Assembly: GCF_050897975.1 (NCBI RefSeq)
Contig: NZ_JBPAXY010000002.1
Location: 594,542-658,541, forward strand
From: Pseudooceanicola sp050897975
GTDB taxonomy: Bacteria > Pseudomonadota > Alphaproteobacteria > Rhodobacterales > Rhodobacteraceae
DNA length: 64,000 nt
Direction: 5' to 3'
The notes beneath the pieces were generated by a model. That model was given only the letters and a program-made list of their open reading frames with translations. It had not been told where the DNA came from and ran no database searches. How positions within the stretch are numbered: position 1 is the first letter of the stretch; every line of letters begins with the position of its first letter. Positions 44,853-53,368 of this stretch are shown piece after piece. Made by a program: the position numbers and the translations under genes.

Positions 44853-46182
44853 GGGTCATCCCTTCGACCAGCAGCGACGGCACCCGCAGCGAGGCCCAGG
44901 GGCGGGCGTCATTGGCGGGGCGCAGCCGGGCCAGCATGTCGCGCAGGTTGCCCGCGATGGTGCATTCATGGACCGGGTGGGTGATCTCGCCGTTTTCCAC
45001 CCAGAAGCCCGCCGCGCCGCGCGAGTAGTCGCCGGTATTGGGGTTGATGGTCGAGCCGATCAGCGAGGTGACCAGCAGGCCGGTGCCCATCTCGGCCAGC
45101 ATCTCGTCGCGGGTCTGCGTGCCGGGGGTCAGTTCCAGGTTCCAGGTGGTGGGGGCGGGCGGGGCCGAGAGGCCGCGCGCGGCATTGCCCGTGGGCGCCA
45201 CGCCCAGCTTGCGCGCCGTGGCCAGATCGACGGTGAAGCCGGTCAGCACGCCGTTTCGGATGATGTCGCGGGGCGCCACGGCCAGGCCTTCGGCATCGAA
45301 GGGGCGCGACTGGCCGCCGCGCGGGCGCAGCGGGTCTTCGGTCAGGGTGAGGGCTTCGGGCAGCACCCCCTCGCCCAGGGCGTCGCGCAGGAAGGACGAG
45401 CCGCGCGCCACCGCCTGGCCGTTCACCGCGCCGATCAGATGGCCGATCAGGCTGGAGGCGACCCGTTCATCGTAAAGCACCGGATAGGCGCCGGTCTTGG
45501 GCGCCCGGGCGCCCTGACGGGCCAGGGCCCGCTCGGCGGCGCGCTGGCCGATTTCGGCGGCGTCGCGCAGATCGGCCGCGAAGATGCGCCCGTCGCTGTC
45601 GTGGTCGCGCTCCATCGCCTCGCCGGTGCCCGCGATGGCCACACAGGCCAGCGAGTGGGACGAGCGGCGATAGCCGCCCTCGAAGCCGTTGCTGGCCACC
45701 AGGCGGATGTCGCTTTCGCCATAGGCCGCCGAGGCGGTCGAGACCTGGCTGATGCCCGACACCGACAGCGCCGCGGCCTCGGCGCGCAGGGCGGCGTCCT
45801 TCAGGGCCTCGGGGTCGGGCTCACCCTTGGGGTCGTACATCTCCAGCCCCTCGGCATCGCGGCGCGCCGACAGCTGGTCGGGCGTGGCCAGGCCGATCCA
45901 GGGATCCTCGGGGGCCTCGCGGGCCATGGCGACGGCGCGTTCGGCCATCATCGCCAGCCCCTCGGGCCGTGCATCCGAGCCAGAGACGCAGGCCTGGCGC
46001 TGGCCCAGAAGCACCCGCAGGCCGATCTCGAACCCTTCGGCGCGCTCGGCCTGTTCAAGCTGGCCGCCGCGCATGTCGATCGACACGGAGGTGCCCTGGC
46101 GGGCCATCACGTCGGCGGCCTCGGCCCCGGCCTTGCGGGCGGCGTCGAGAAGGGCGTGGGAAAGATCGGTGAGGTCGTGCAT
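44839..46182 (-). CDS. pmbA: TldD/PmbA family protein (TldE-like)
   Basis: A 447-residue protein, the non-catalytic partner of the TldD/TldE protease that processes modified peptides. Visible blocks are VSIDMRGGQLEQAERAEG near residue 30, SSHSLACVAI, and the C-terminal GLLVTSLIGSTINPNTGDYSRGAAGFWVENGEI. It has no HExxxH metal motif, which identifies it as PmbA/TldE rather than TldD. TldD is not in the window. The ATG at 46182 starts the family sequence. Confidence 0.93.
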   Translation of the reverse strand: MHDLTDLSHALLDAARKAGAEAADVMARQGTSVSIDMRGGQLEQAERAEGFEIGLRVLLGQRQACVSGSDARPEGLAMMAERAVAMAREAPEDPWIGLATPDQLSARRDAEGLEMYDPKGEPDPEALKDAALRAEAAALSVSGISQVSTASAAYGESDIRLVASNGFEGGYRRSSHSLACVAIAGTGEAMERDHDSDGRIFAADLRDAAEIGQRAAERALARQGARAPKTGAYPVLYDERVASSLIGHLIGAVNGQAVARGSSFLRDALGEGVLPEALTLTEDPLRPRGGQSRPFDAEGLAVAPRDIIRNGVLTGFTVDLATARKLGVAPTGNAARGLSAPPAPTTWNLELTPGTQTRDEMLAEMGTGLLVTSLIGSTINPNTGDYSRGAAGFWVENGEITHPVHECTIAGNLRDMLARLRPANDARPWASLRVPSLLVEGMTLAGR

Positions 46183-46282
46183 GGAAGTCCCCGAATTTGG
46201 GCCGGGTTGCGGTTCCAACTGACCTAGACCCTGGGGGGGCGCGGATCAAGGCGCGGGGGCCCGGCCGGGGGCGAAACGCAAA

Positions 46283-46312
46283 CCGCCCGGGCGCCAGTGG
46301 CGGCCCGGGCGG
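46283..46312 (-). terminator. GC-rich hairpin after the DUF2125 gene
   Basis: CCGCCCGGGC (46283-46292) and GCCCGGGCGG (46303-46312) form a perfect ten-base stem, about 50 bases past the stop of the DUF2125 gene on its strand. Confidence 0.55.
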
Positions 46313-46364
46313 CAGAGGGTCGGGTCAGGGGGCGCGGCCCGAGGGCGGCGCCCGGCGCCGGGCC

Positions 46365-47930
46365 TCAGGGCATCATCGGGGTGCCGTTGACCAGCAGGCT
46401 TTGCTCGTCGGTGATCTCGATCGTGGTTGCCAGATCATCCGGCCCCGACACCTGGCGGGCGAACATCCCGGCCATCATCGGCACCGACATGGCCTGCTGC
46501 GGCGGGATCAGGCCCATCTGGCCCAGGGTCTCGACCAGTTTCAGCAGGCCCTGTGCCGTCACCTCCAGCGAGCCGGTGGCCTTGGGCATGTCGGGGTTCA
46601 GCTTCGAGGGGACAGAGTTGTCGATGTCGAAATGCCCCTCGGCCTGCACCGCGGCGCCCCCGGCCTTCAGCTCGAGCATGTCGAGGGTCAGCGCGGTCAG
46701 CTCGCCCGGGGTCTCGCCCGGGCCCATCTCCTGCATCGCCTCGGGATCGGTCAGATCCTGGAACAGGCGGGCAGCGCCGGACAGGCGGGCGTCGAGGGTG
46801 ATCGGGTCATGGGGCAGGGCGCCGGTCGGGTCGACCATCCCCCACAGGCCTTCGGGCAGGTCGGCCTCGCGCAGGGTGATGCGCAGACCGATCGGCGCGG
46901 GTTCGTCGCCGGCGGTCAGCGGCATGGTCAGGCCGAAGCCGGTCTCGGCCAGGGTGACATCCACCGGGAAGGGCAGCTGGTCGGTGACCACCTGGACCGC
47001 CAGGTCGGTGGCGGAGGCGTCGTAATGCACTCCCTGCTCGCTCAGCTGCATCTGGAACTGGCCGCCGGTGCTGGTGTGCGACATGCTGAAGCTGTCGCCG
47101 TCCGAGCTGCCTTGCAGTTCCATCTTGCCGCCCTGGTGCAGCATCTGGGTGTCGACGCTCAGCCCGTTGGCAAACAGCTTGGCGGGATCGACCTCCTCGC
47201 CCTCGGTCCGGGCGGGCAGGGCGGCGGTGCTTTGCATCGTCAGGCCGGTCAGCTCGCCGGTGGCGTGGGCCTCGCCCTCTTCGCCGCTTTCGACCGGGGC
47301 GACCACGTCGAAACGATAGCTGAGGGTTTCGGCCAGGATGGATTGCTCGACGTTGTACAGATCGCCGCTGGTCATCCGGGCGCTGCCGGTCACCGCGTCC
47401 AGGGTCAGGGCCAGCAGATCGGTCAGGGTGACATCGTCGGGGCCGGTCACCTGGTCCACGGTCAGGCCGATCTGGTCCGCCTCGTAGGTGGCCGTCAGGT
47501 CCTCGGGGGTGCCGCCGAAGATCTGGCGCAGGGCCTGCTGGGTCAGGGTCATCTGGGCGCTGAACGGGCCTTCGTCGCTGTCGCCTTCCATGGTCATGGC
47601 CATGGCGGCGGGCAGCACCAGCTCAACCTCGTCGCCGCGCGCGGCATAGGTCAGATCGTGCAGGGTCAGGACCATGGTCACGTCTTCGTCGTCCTCGACC
47701 TCGGTCGTCATGGTCAGGCGCAGCGTATCCACGGTCAGGTCGTCGCCCGCGCGGCTGATGTCGGCGGACACCTCGTAGCCGCTGGCGCGCAGGTAGCCGA
47801 GGTTTTGTTCCCACAACTCGTCCGGGGTCAGGGCGAAGGCGGGGGCGGTCAGGCAGGTGCCGGTGACCAGCGCGGCCAGAAGGGGGCGCGCCGGACGGGG
47901 CAGGCGGGGGGTGAAAAGGGTAAGGGTCAT
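46365..47930 (-). CDS. DUF2125-type exported protein
   Basis: A 521-residue exported protein: signal peptide at about residues 1-33 (ending TAPAFA) and then a long beta-rich chain with repeated amphipathic strands such as LRLTMTTEVEDDEDVTMVLTLHDL. The shape fits the DUF2125 family of alphaproteobacterial periplasmic proteins, whose function is unknown. The ATG at 47930 follows GGAG; the reading frame stays open upstream to 48875 but that part is the shadow of the SDR gene. No operon partners. Confidence 0.75.
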   Translation of the reverse strand: MTLTLFTPRLPRPARPLLAALVTGTCLTAPAFALTPDELWEQNLGYLRASGYEVSADISRAGDDLTVDTLRLTMTTEVEDDEDVTMVLTLHDLTYAARGDEVELVLPAAMAMTMEGDSDEGPFSAQMTLTQQALRQIFGGTPEDLTATYEADQIGLTVDQVTGPDDVTLTDLLALTLDAVTGSARMTSGDLYNVEQSILAETLSYRFDVVAPVESGEEGEAHATGELTGLTMQSTAALPARTEGEEVDPAKLFANGLSVDTQMLHQGGKMELQGSSDGDSFSMSHTSTGGQFQMQLSEQGVHYDASATDLAVQVVTDQLPFPVDVTLAETGFGLTMPLTAGDEPAPIGLRITLREADLPEGLWGMVDPTGALPHDPITLDARLSGAARLFQDLTDPEAMQEMGPGETPGELTALTLDMLELKAGGAAVQAEGHFDIDNSVPSKLNPDMPKATGSLEVTAQGLLKLVETLGQMGLIPPQQAMSVPMMAGMFARQVSGPDDLATTIEITDEQSLLVNGTPMMP

Positions 47931-48182
47931 GGAAAAGGTCCTCCGGATTATGGCGCACAGGGTGGCGCGCGCCCTGTCACCGGTCAAGCGTTTCGCGCCT
48001 GTCTGCGGCGTCTTGGCAGGGGGCGCGGGGGCGCGCAAGGGCCGGTCCCGGGCGACGGCGGGGGGCCGCCTCGGGCCGGGCGGGACGCCGGGCCGCTGGA
48101 CGGGGCGCGGTCGGAAGGGTAGCTCTGGGCCGAAGAACCAGCAGGGACGGGGCCGAAGCCGCCCCGGGAAAGGACAACGGAC

Positions 48183-48938
48183 ATGACGGATCTGACGGGC
48201 AAGACGGCGATCATCACCGGGGCCAGCCGGGGCATCGGCGCCGCGGCTGCGCGGGAATTCGCCGCCCGGGGCGCCAATGTGGCGCTGCTGGCGCGCAGCA
48301 ACGACGAGATCGCGGCCCTGGCGGGCGAGATCGGCCCCAAGGCCGTGGCGATTCCCTGCGACGTGTCGCGCTACTGGGAGGTCGAGCAGGCGGTGAAGGC
48401 CGTCGCCGAGACCTTCGGCGGCGTCGACATCCTGATCAACAACGCGGGCGTGCTGAAACCCGTCACCACCCTGGCCGAGGCCGAGCCCGAGGCCTGGATG
48501 AAGGTCATCGACATCAACATCGGCGGCGTCTTCAACGGGATGCGCGCCGTGCTGCCGATGATGATCGCCGCAGGCGGCGGGACCATCATCACCGTTTCCT
48601 CCGGCGCCGCGCATCGCGCCCTGGAGGGCTGGAGCGCCTATTGCACCTCGAAGGCGGGCGCCGCCATGCTGACCGAGGCCGCGCATCTGGAGAATGCCGA
48701 GCACGGCATCCGCGTCCTGGGCCTGTCGCCGGGCACCGTGGCCACCCAGATGCAGCGCGACATCAAGGCCTCGGGGGTCAATGCGGTCAGCCAACTGAAC
48801 TGGGAAGATCACGTGCCCCCCGAATGGCCCGCCAAGGCGCTGCTGTGGATGTGCGGCCCCGAGGCCGACGCCCATCTGGGCGAAGAGCTGTCGCTGCGCG
48901 ACGAGGGCCTGCGCGCCAAGCTGGGCCTGACGTCATGA
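48183..48938 (+). CDS. Short-chain dehydrogenase/reductase
   Basis: A 251-residue classical SDR. The NAD(P)-binding TGASRGIG is at about residues 14-21, NNAGVL near 88 and the active-site pair in YCTSK near 155 after the serine in VSSGAAH. The VALLARSN block after the second strand suggests NADP preference. It overlaps the crotonase gene by four bases (ATGA), so both may act on the same acyl-CoA or keto intermediate; the pathway is not evident. Confidence 0.9.
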   Translation: MTDLTGKTAIITGASRGIGAAAAREFAARGANVALLARSNDEIAALAGEIGPKAVAIPCDVSRYWEVEQAVKAVAETFGGVDILINNAGVLKPVTTLAEAEPEAWMKVIDINIGGVFNGMRAVLPMMIAAGGGTIITVSSGAAHRALEGWSAYCTSKAGAAMLTEAAHLENAEHGIRVLGLSPGTVATQMQRDIKASGVNAVSQLNWEDHVPPEWPAKALLWMCGPEADAHLGEELSLRDEGLRAKLGLTS

Positions 48939-49540
48939 TCCGCACCGAAGAGCTGGAGGGGGGCCTTTACAAGGTCACCCTGGCGCGGCCCGACAAGGCC
49001 AATGCCCTGACCGAGGCGATGCTGGAAAGCCTGATCGAGGTCTTCGAGACGGTGCGCCCGCGCGCCACGATCCTGACCGGCGAGGGCCGGGTGTTCTCTG
49101 CCGGGGCGGATCTGGAGGCGGCGCGCGCGGGCCTGGGCGTCTCGCCCCTGTGGGAGAGGCTGTCGCGTGCCATCGCGGCGCAGCCCGGGCTGACCGTGGC
49201 GGCGCTGAACGGCACCCTGGCGGGGGGCGCCATGGGCATGGCCCTGGCCTGCGACATCCGCCTGGCGGTGCCGGGGGCGAAGTTCTTCTATCCGGTGATG
49301 AAGCTGGGCTTCCTGCCGCAGCCCTCGGACCCGGGGCGCATGGCCGCGCTCATTGGTCCGGCGCGGGCCAAGATGATCCTGATGGGCGGGCAGAAGATCC
49401 TGGCCCCCGAGGCCCTGGCCTGGGGTCTGATCGACCGCATCTGCGACGATCCGGTGGCCGAGGCCGAGGCGCTGGCCGCCGATACCCTGGGCGCCACGCC
49501 TGCCCATGCCGAGGCGATCAAGCGGATGTGCGAGGGCTAG
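48935..49540 (+). CDS. Crotonase-fold protein, catalytic glutamates absent
   Basis: A 201-residue enoyl-CoA hydratase/isomerase superfamily protein. The CoA-binding/oxyanion block FSAGADL (about residue 47) and NGTLAGGAMGMALACDIRLA (about 90) are present. In the hydratase alignment the two acid/base glutamates are replaced: GGGCE to GGAMG and PE to PV. It is also about 55 residues shorter than usual at the C-terminus. So it is probably not a hydratase; isomerase, hydrolase or non-enzymatic roles are open. Starts in an ATGA overlap with the SDR gene. Confidence 0.8.
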   Translation: MIRTEELEGGLYKVTLARPDKANALTEAMLESLIEVFETVRPRATILTGEGRVFSAGADLEAARAGLGVSPLWERLSRAIAAQPGLTVAALNGTLAGGAMGMALACDIRLAVPGAKFFYPVMKLGFLPQPSDPGRMAALIGPARAKMILMGGQKILAPEALAWGLIDRICDDPVAEAEALAADTLGATPAHAEAIKRMCEG

Positions 49541-49546
49541 GCCGGG

Positions 49547-49620
49547 TTGGGGGGCTCTGCCCCCCTTGAGCCGTTCCGGCTCAATTCCCCCCGGAGTATT
49601 TCTGGCCATCGAATGGGACT
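49547..49620 (+). repeat. Intergenic hairpin repeat, copy 4
   Basis: GGGGGGCTCTGCCCCCC, TTGAGCC-gttcc-GGCTCAA, C-run, CGGAGTATTTCTGGCCATCG. The second stem has a different loop from copy 1 but keeps its pairing. Lies between the convergent crotonase and HNH genes. Confidence 0.8.
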
Positions 49621-49918
49621 ATTTGCGTTTGCGCCTGGCGCCCGGCGTCTTCGAGTGGAAGTCGGGCGGGCGTTTGGCGACCCAGGCGGCGAATTTCGCC
49701 AGTCGGGGGTGGCGGCGCAGGGCCTCCGGTGTGTGGTAGTCGCGGGCCAGTTCGGCCTCGGTCAGGGTGGCGTGGATCTCATTGTGGCAGATCTGGTGCA
49801 ACAGCACGGTCGGGCCGCCCTTGCCGCCTTTGAGGCGGGGGATCAGGTGATGCAGGCTTTGTTTCGCATGGGGCGGAATGGGGCGCAGGCAGAGAGGGCA
49901 GAGGGGATCATCCGTCAT
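49619..49918 (-). CDS. HNH endonuclease
   Basis: A 99-residue protein with a complete HNH motif: the zinc cysteine pair CPLC near residue 7, HHLIPRLKGG near 28 with the catalytic His, and HQICHNEIH near 42-50 closing the metal site. Such small stand-alone HNH proteins are common and may act in DNA repair or as host nucleases. The C-terminus is strongly basic (GARRKRK). Its start is 17 bases from the divergent flavoprotein gene. Confidence 0.9.
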   Translation of the reverse strand: MTDDPLCPLCLRPIPPHAKQSLHHLIPRLKGGKGGPTVLLHQICHNEIHATLTEAELARDYHTPEALRRHPRLAKFAAWVAKRPPDFHSKTPGARRKRK

Positions 49919-49935
49919 GCCCGAAGGATAGGGTG

Positions 49936-51120
49936 ATGCGCGCGGAAAGCGAGACGGTAGAGGCCTTGGTGATCGGCGCGGGTCCGGCGGGGCTGATGGC
50001 GGCAGAGGCGCTGGCGGGGGCCGGGCTGTCGGTCGTCGTGGTCGACCGGATGCCCAGCTTGGCGCGCAAGCTGCTGATGGCGGGGAAATCGGGGTTGAAC
50101 CTGACCAAGGACGAGCCGTTCGAGCGGTTCGTCGCGGCCTATGGCGAAGGCGCCGAGCGGCTGCGCCCGATGCTGCGGGACTTCGGCCCCGATGAGGTCG
50201 CCGCCTGGGCGCGGGGGCTGGGGCAGGACCTGTTTACCGGCTCGACGGGGCGGGTCTTTCCGAGGGTGATGAAGGCCTCGCCGCTGCTGCGGGCCTGGCT
50301 GGGGCGGCTGGATGCGGCGGGGGTGCAGTTTCGCACCCGCTGGGCCTGGCGCGGCTGGGATGCGGAGGGGGCGGCGCTGTTCGACACCCCCGAGGGCGCG
50401 CGGCGGATCAGGGCCGGGGTCACGGTGCTGGCGCTTGGCGGGGCCAGCTGGCCCCGCCTGGGATCCGATGGCGCCTGGTCCGCGTGGCTGGGACCGATCG
50501 ATCCCTTCCTGCCCTCGAACTGCGGTTTCCGCGTTACCTGGTCGGATCACATGGCGCCGCAGTTCGGCGCGCCGGTGAAGGCCGTGGCCCTGCACGCGGG
50601 CGGGCAGGTCAGCCGGGGCGAGTTCGTGATTTCCCGCGCCGGTGTCGAGGGCGGCGCGATCTATGCCCTGTCGGCGCCCCTGCGCGAGGGGGCGGCGCTG
50701 ACGCTGGATTTGTTCCCCGATCTGGACGCCGCGACCCTGGCCGCCCGGCTGGCCAGGGGGCGCAAGGGCGAGAGCGGGGCCAAGGCGCTGCGGCGGATGA
50801 AGCTGGACGAGGCCAAGCGCGCCCTGGTGATGGAACTGGCACGGCCCCTGCCGAAGGACCCCGCCGCCCTGGCCGGGCTGCTGAAGGCGCTGCCGCTGCC
50901 GCTGGCGGGGCCGCAGGGGATGGAGCGGGCGATTTCCAGCGCCGGGGGCCTGCGGCTGGACGCGCTGGATGATCATCTGATGCTGCGCGACCGGCCGGGG
51001 GTCTTTGCCGCGGGCGAGATGCTGGGCTGGGACGCGCCGACCGGGGGCTATCTGCTGACCGCCTGCCTGGCCACCGGCCTGGCGGCGGGGCAGGCGGCGG
51101 CGGAGTACGCGCGCCGCTAA
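49936..51120 (+). CDS. NAD(P)/FAD-dependent oxidoreductase (HI0933/TIGR03862 type)
   Basis: A 394-residue flavoprotein. It opens with the dinucleotide-binding GAGPAGLMAAEALAGAGLSVVVVDR, then the family block RKLLMAGKSGLNLTK near residue 38, and ends with the FAD-contact FAAGEMLGWDAPTGGYLL. These match the HI0933-like/TIGR03862 family, whose reaction is unknown. The ATG at 49936 was chosen; a GTG three bases earlier is possible. Confidence 0.9.
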   Translation: MRAESETVEALVIGAGPAGLMAAEALAGAGLSVVVVDRMPSLARKLLMAGKSGLNLTKDEPFERFVAAYGEGAERLRPMLRDFGPDEVAAWARGLGQDLFTGSTGRVFPRVMKASPLLRAWLGRLDAAGVQFRTRWAWRGWDAEGAALFDTPEGARRIRAGVTVLALGGASWPRLGSDGAWSAWLGPIDPFLPSNCGFRVTWSDHMAPQFGAPVKAVALHAGGQVSRGEFVISRAGVEGGAIYALSAPLREGAALTLDLFPDLDAATLAARLARGRKGESGAKALRRMKLDEAKRALVMELARPLPKDPAALAGLLKALPLPLAGPQGMERAISSAGGLRLDALDDHLMLRDRPGVFAAGEMLGWDAPTGGYLLTACLATGLAAGQAAAEYARR

Positions 51121-51136
51121 CCTTGCGCCGGGGGCG

Positions 51137-51754
51137 TCAGGCGGTGGCGGGCGCGGCCAGGGATTTCTCCGAGGCCACGGCGCGGCGGTAGGCCTCGCGG
51201 GCGCGCATCCGGGCGTGATAGGCCAGCAAGGCCTCGTTGGTGACCTCGAAACGCGCCGCATGGGCCCAGTCAAGGCAATGGGCGGCCAGGATGTCGGGCA
51301 CCGTCATCTCTTCGCCCATGACGAAGGGGCCCACCATGCGCTCGGCCAAGGCTTCGCAATTGCGGGCAAATTCCCATCGCAGGCTGTCCTTGATCGCGGG
51401 CAGACGCTGCTCTTCGGGCAGGACGAAACTGTGCCGGGTGGACATCCACAGGACCCCCTCGATGTCATCGACGATCTGCTGGGTCAGCCCGTCCTGGCGG
51501 GCGCGGTCCAGGCTGCCTGCGGGGGCGGTCATGCGGCCGGTGCTGTCCGCGAGCCAGGTCAGGATGGCGACGGAATCGGTCAGGGCGGTGCCGTCCTCGG
51601 TGACCAGCACCGGCAGCTTGCCCAGGGGCGAATGCTCGGTCACCTGTGGTTCATGGGGTTTGGCGTATTGGCGCTGGTAGGGCAGACCCAGCTCTTCGAG
51701 CATCCAGACGACGCGGAAGGTGCGGTTCTGCGGACCGCCGATAAGGGTATACAT
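51137..51754 (-). CDS. Glutathione S-transferase
   Basis: A 205-residue GST with an N-terminal thioredoxin-like domain (GGPQNRTFRVVWMLEELGLPY; the cis-proline and the TEDGTALTDSVAILTWLAD glutathione-binding block near residue 55) and a C-terminal helical domain (DILAAHCLDWAHA). Substrate unknown. Stand-alone gene. Confidence 0.9.
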   Translation of the reverse strand: MYTLIGGPQNRTFRVVWMLEELGLPYQRQYAKPHEPQVTEHSPLGKLPVLVTEDGTALTDSVAILTWLADSTGRMTAPAGSLDRARQDGLTQQIVDDIEGVLWMSTRHSFVLPEEQRLPAIKDSLRWEFARNCEALAERMVGPFVMGEEMTVPDILAAHCLDWAHAARFEVTNEALLAYHARMRAREAYRRAVASEKSLAAPATA

Positions 51755-51821
51755 GGGTGATCTCCTCCTGCCGCCAAAGAGGCACAGGGGCGGGCGGAAA
51801 TCCAGTATGACGTGACGCGGC

Positions 51822-52850
51822 CTAGCGCGCGCGACCCAGCATGGCCAGGCGGATCAGCATCCGTTCCACCAGCGCCATGTCCGGCGCCGTGGCCCCGGCA
51901 GAGCGCAGGGTCAGATCCGTCTCGACGATCAGCGACAGGGCCTGTTCCAGGCGCGGTGCGCCCCAAGAACCGGCCTGGCGCATGATCCGGTCGCGGCGGG
52001 GGCCGAAGACCGGCGGGCGCAGCTTGCCGATGCCCTCGCCCGGCCCGCCCGGATGGGCGGCAACGGCGTAGAGGGTGCGGAAGTGGCGCAGGGCGGCGAT
52101 GCACAGCCCCGTGGGCTGGGTGCCCTGGGCCTTCAGCTGGCGCATCACCGGGCCGATCTCGCCCGCGCGGCTTTCGGCCACGGCGTGCAAGACGTCGTCC
52201 AGCTCGGCCTCGACCGAGGCGGGGGCGCAGGCGGCGATATCCGCGCCGGTCAGGGGGCTGTCGTCGCCGAATTTGTAAAGCGCGATCTTTTCCACGGTCT
52301 GGCGGAAATCGCCGGGATCCAGGGCCAGGGCCAGGTTGGTCAGATCGCGCAGGGCGTCCTGGGGGACGTTGCGCAGGCCTGCCTTTTGCAGCGTCGCCTC
52401 GATTTCCTCGCGCGAGGGCGGGTCGTCGTAGATGCCGCAGGCATAGGCGTTGCGGTGCCCCTCGAAGGCCTTGCGGATCTTCGAAGTGGCCTTCAGCTGG
52501 CCTGCGGTGACGATCAGCTGGGCGTCGCCCGGCTGCCATTCCTCCAGCGCGGCCAGAAGGGCCGGGGCGGCGGTGTCGTTCACCCCTTCGACGAAGACCA
52601 CGCGCGGGCCGGGAAAGAAGCTTTGCGCCTTCATCGCATCCACCAGCTGGGCGGTGTCGCGGCGCAGCTCGCCCCCCTGCATCCGGGTCAGGCGCATTTC
52701 CTCGTCGCCCTGGGGGCCGACGAGGGCGGCGATCATCTCTTGCCGCCGCAGGGCGATGCGCATCGCATCGGGGCCATAGAGCAGCACACCGGTGCGGTCC
52801 GCCTCGGGCTTGGCGGCATAGCGGGCGATGTCGCGCGCGGCGAGCTTCAT
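51822..52850 (-). CDS. holA: DNA polymerase III delta subunit
   Basis: Clamp-loader subunit that opens the beta sliding clamp. The 342-residue protein has the family start MKLAARDI, a Rossmann-like domain (GVLLYGPDAM, FVEGVND) and a helical collar domain in its C-terminal half. It follows lptE with a four-base overlap, the usual leuS-lptE-holA order of alphaproteobacteria. Confidence 0.92.
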   Translation of the reverse strand: MKLAARDIARYAAKPEADRTGVLLYGPDAMRIALRRQEMIAALVGPQGDEEMRLTRMQGGELRRDTAQLVDAMKAQSFFPGPRVVFVEGVNDTAAPALLAALEEWQPGDAQLIVTAGQLKATSKIRKAFEGHRNAYACGIYDDPPSREEIEATLQKAGLRNVPQDALRDLTNLALALDPGDFRQTVEKIALYKFGDDSPLTGADIAACAPASVEAELDDVLHAVAESRAGEIGPVMRQLKAQGTQPTGLCIAALRHFRTLYAVAAHPGGPGEGIGKLRPPVFGPRRDRIMRQAGSWGAPRLEQALSLIVETDLTLRSAGATAPDMALVERMLIRLAMLGRAR

Positions 52851-53368
52851 GTCTCGGCGGTGGCGGGGGCGGGCAGCTCGGCGATCAGGCGGGTCATCAG
52901 CAGATCGGCCAGCATGGTGACGATGCGGGCGCGCGCCGCGCGGCCCGCGGCCTGGGTGGCGACGGTCGAGCCGGTGGCGGAATAGCCGGTGAAGTTGGTC
53001 ACCTGGCCCGACGTCAGCACCGCGCCGGTGGCATCGCGCAGCTTGTAATCCAGATCGCCCGAGACGCGGAACCGCGTGGTGTCATTGGCGGCATTGACCG
53101 CGAGGCGGCTTTCGGAAATGCGCAGCGACAGTTCCAGCGCGTAGTCCGCCGATCCGGCCCGGCCCAGGCGCTGTTCCAGCTCACGGATCAGCAGATAGCT
53201 TTCTTCCGAGTTGGGATCGGGCAGCAGGGTCCGGCCATAGAGGCGCGAGGCCGCGCCGCCCGGCGCATAGGCCGGAGAGAAGCCGCAGCCCGCCAACCCC
53301 GCCAGCCCGAGACCGGCGAGGGCTTTCAGCACGTTGCGCCGCGCAGGGCTGCTTTTAGACAACGACAT
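52847..53368 (-). CDS. lptE: LPS assembly lipoprotein LptE
   Basis: Outer-membrane lipoprotein that plugs the LptD channel in LPS export. The 173-residue protein has a twin-arginine-like start (ARRNVLKALAGLGLAG) ending in the lipobox LAGC (Cys at about residue 28), then FSPAYAPGG and a beta-sheet body with RLYGRTLL and ESRLAVN segments. It overlaps leuS by 14 bases and holA by four, forming one operon. Confidence 0.92.
   Translation of the reverse strand: MSLSKSSPARRNVLKALAGLGLAGLAGCGFSPAYAPGGAASRLYGRTLLPDPNSEESYLLIRELEQRLGRAGSADYALELSLRISESRLAVNAANDTTRFRVSGDLDYKLRDATGAVLTSGQVTNFTGYSATGSTVATQAAGRAARARIVTMLADLLMTRLIAELPAPATAET

Noticed and set aside
46197..48122. A 641-codon plus-strand frame opposite the DUF2125 gene
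   Set aside because: Repetitive Gly/Gln/His-rich composition and no ribosome site; the opposite strand has a clean signal peptide and start.
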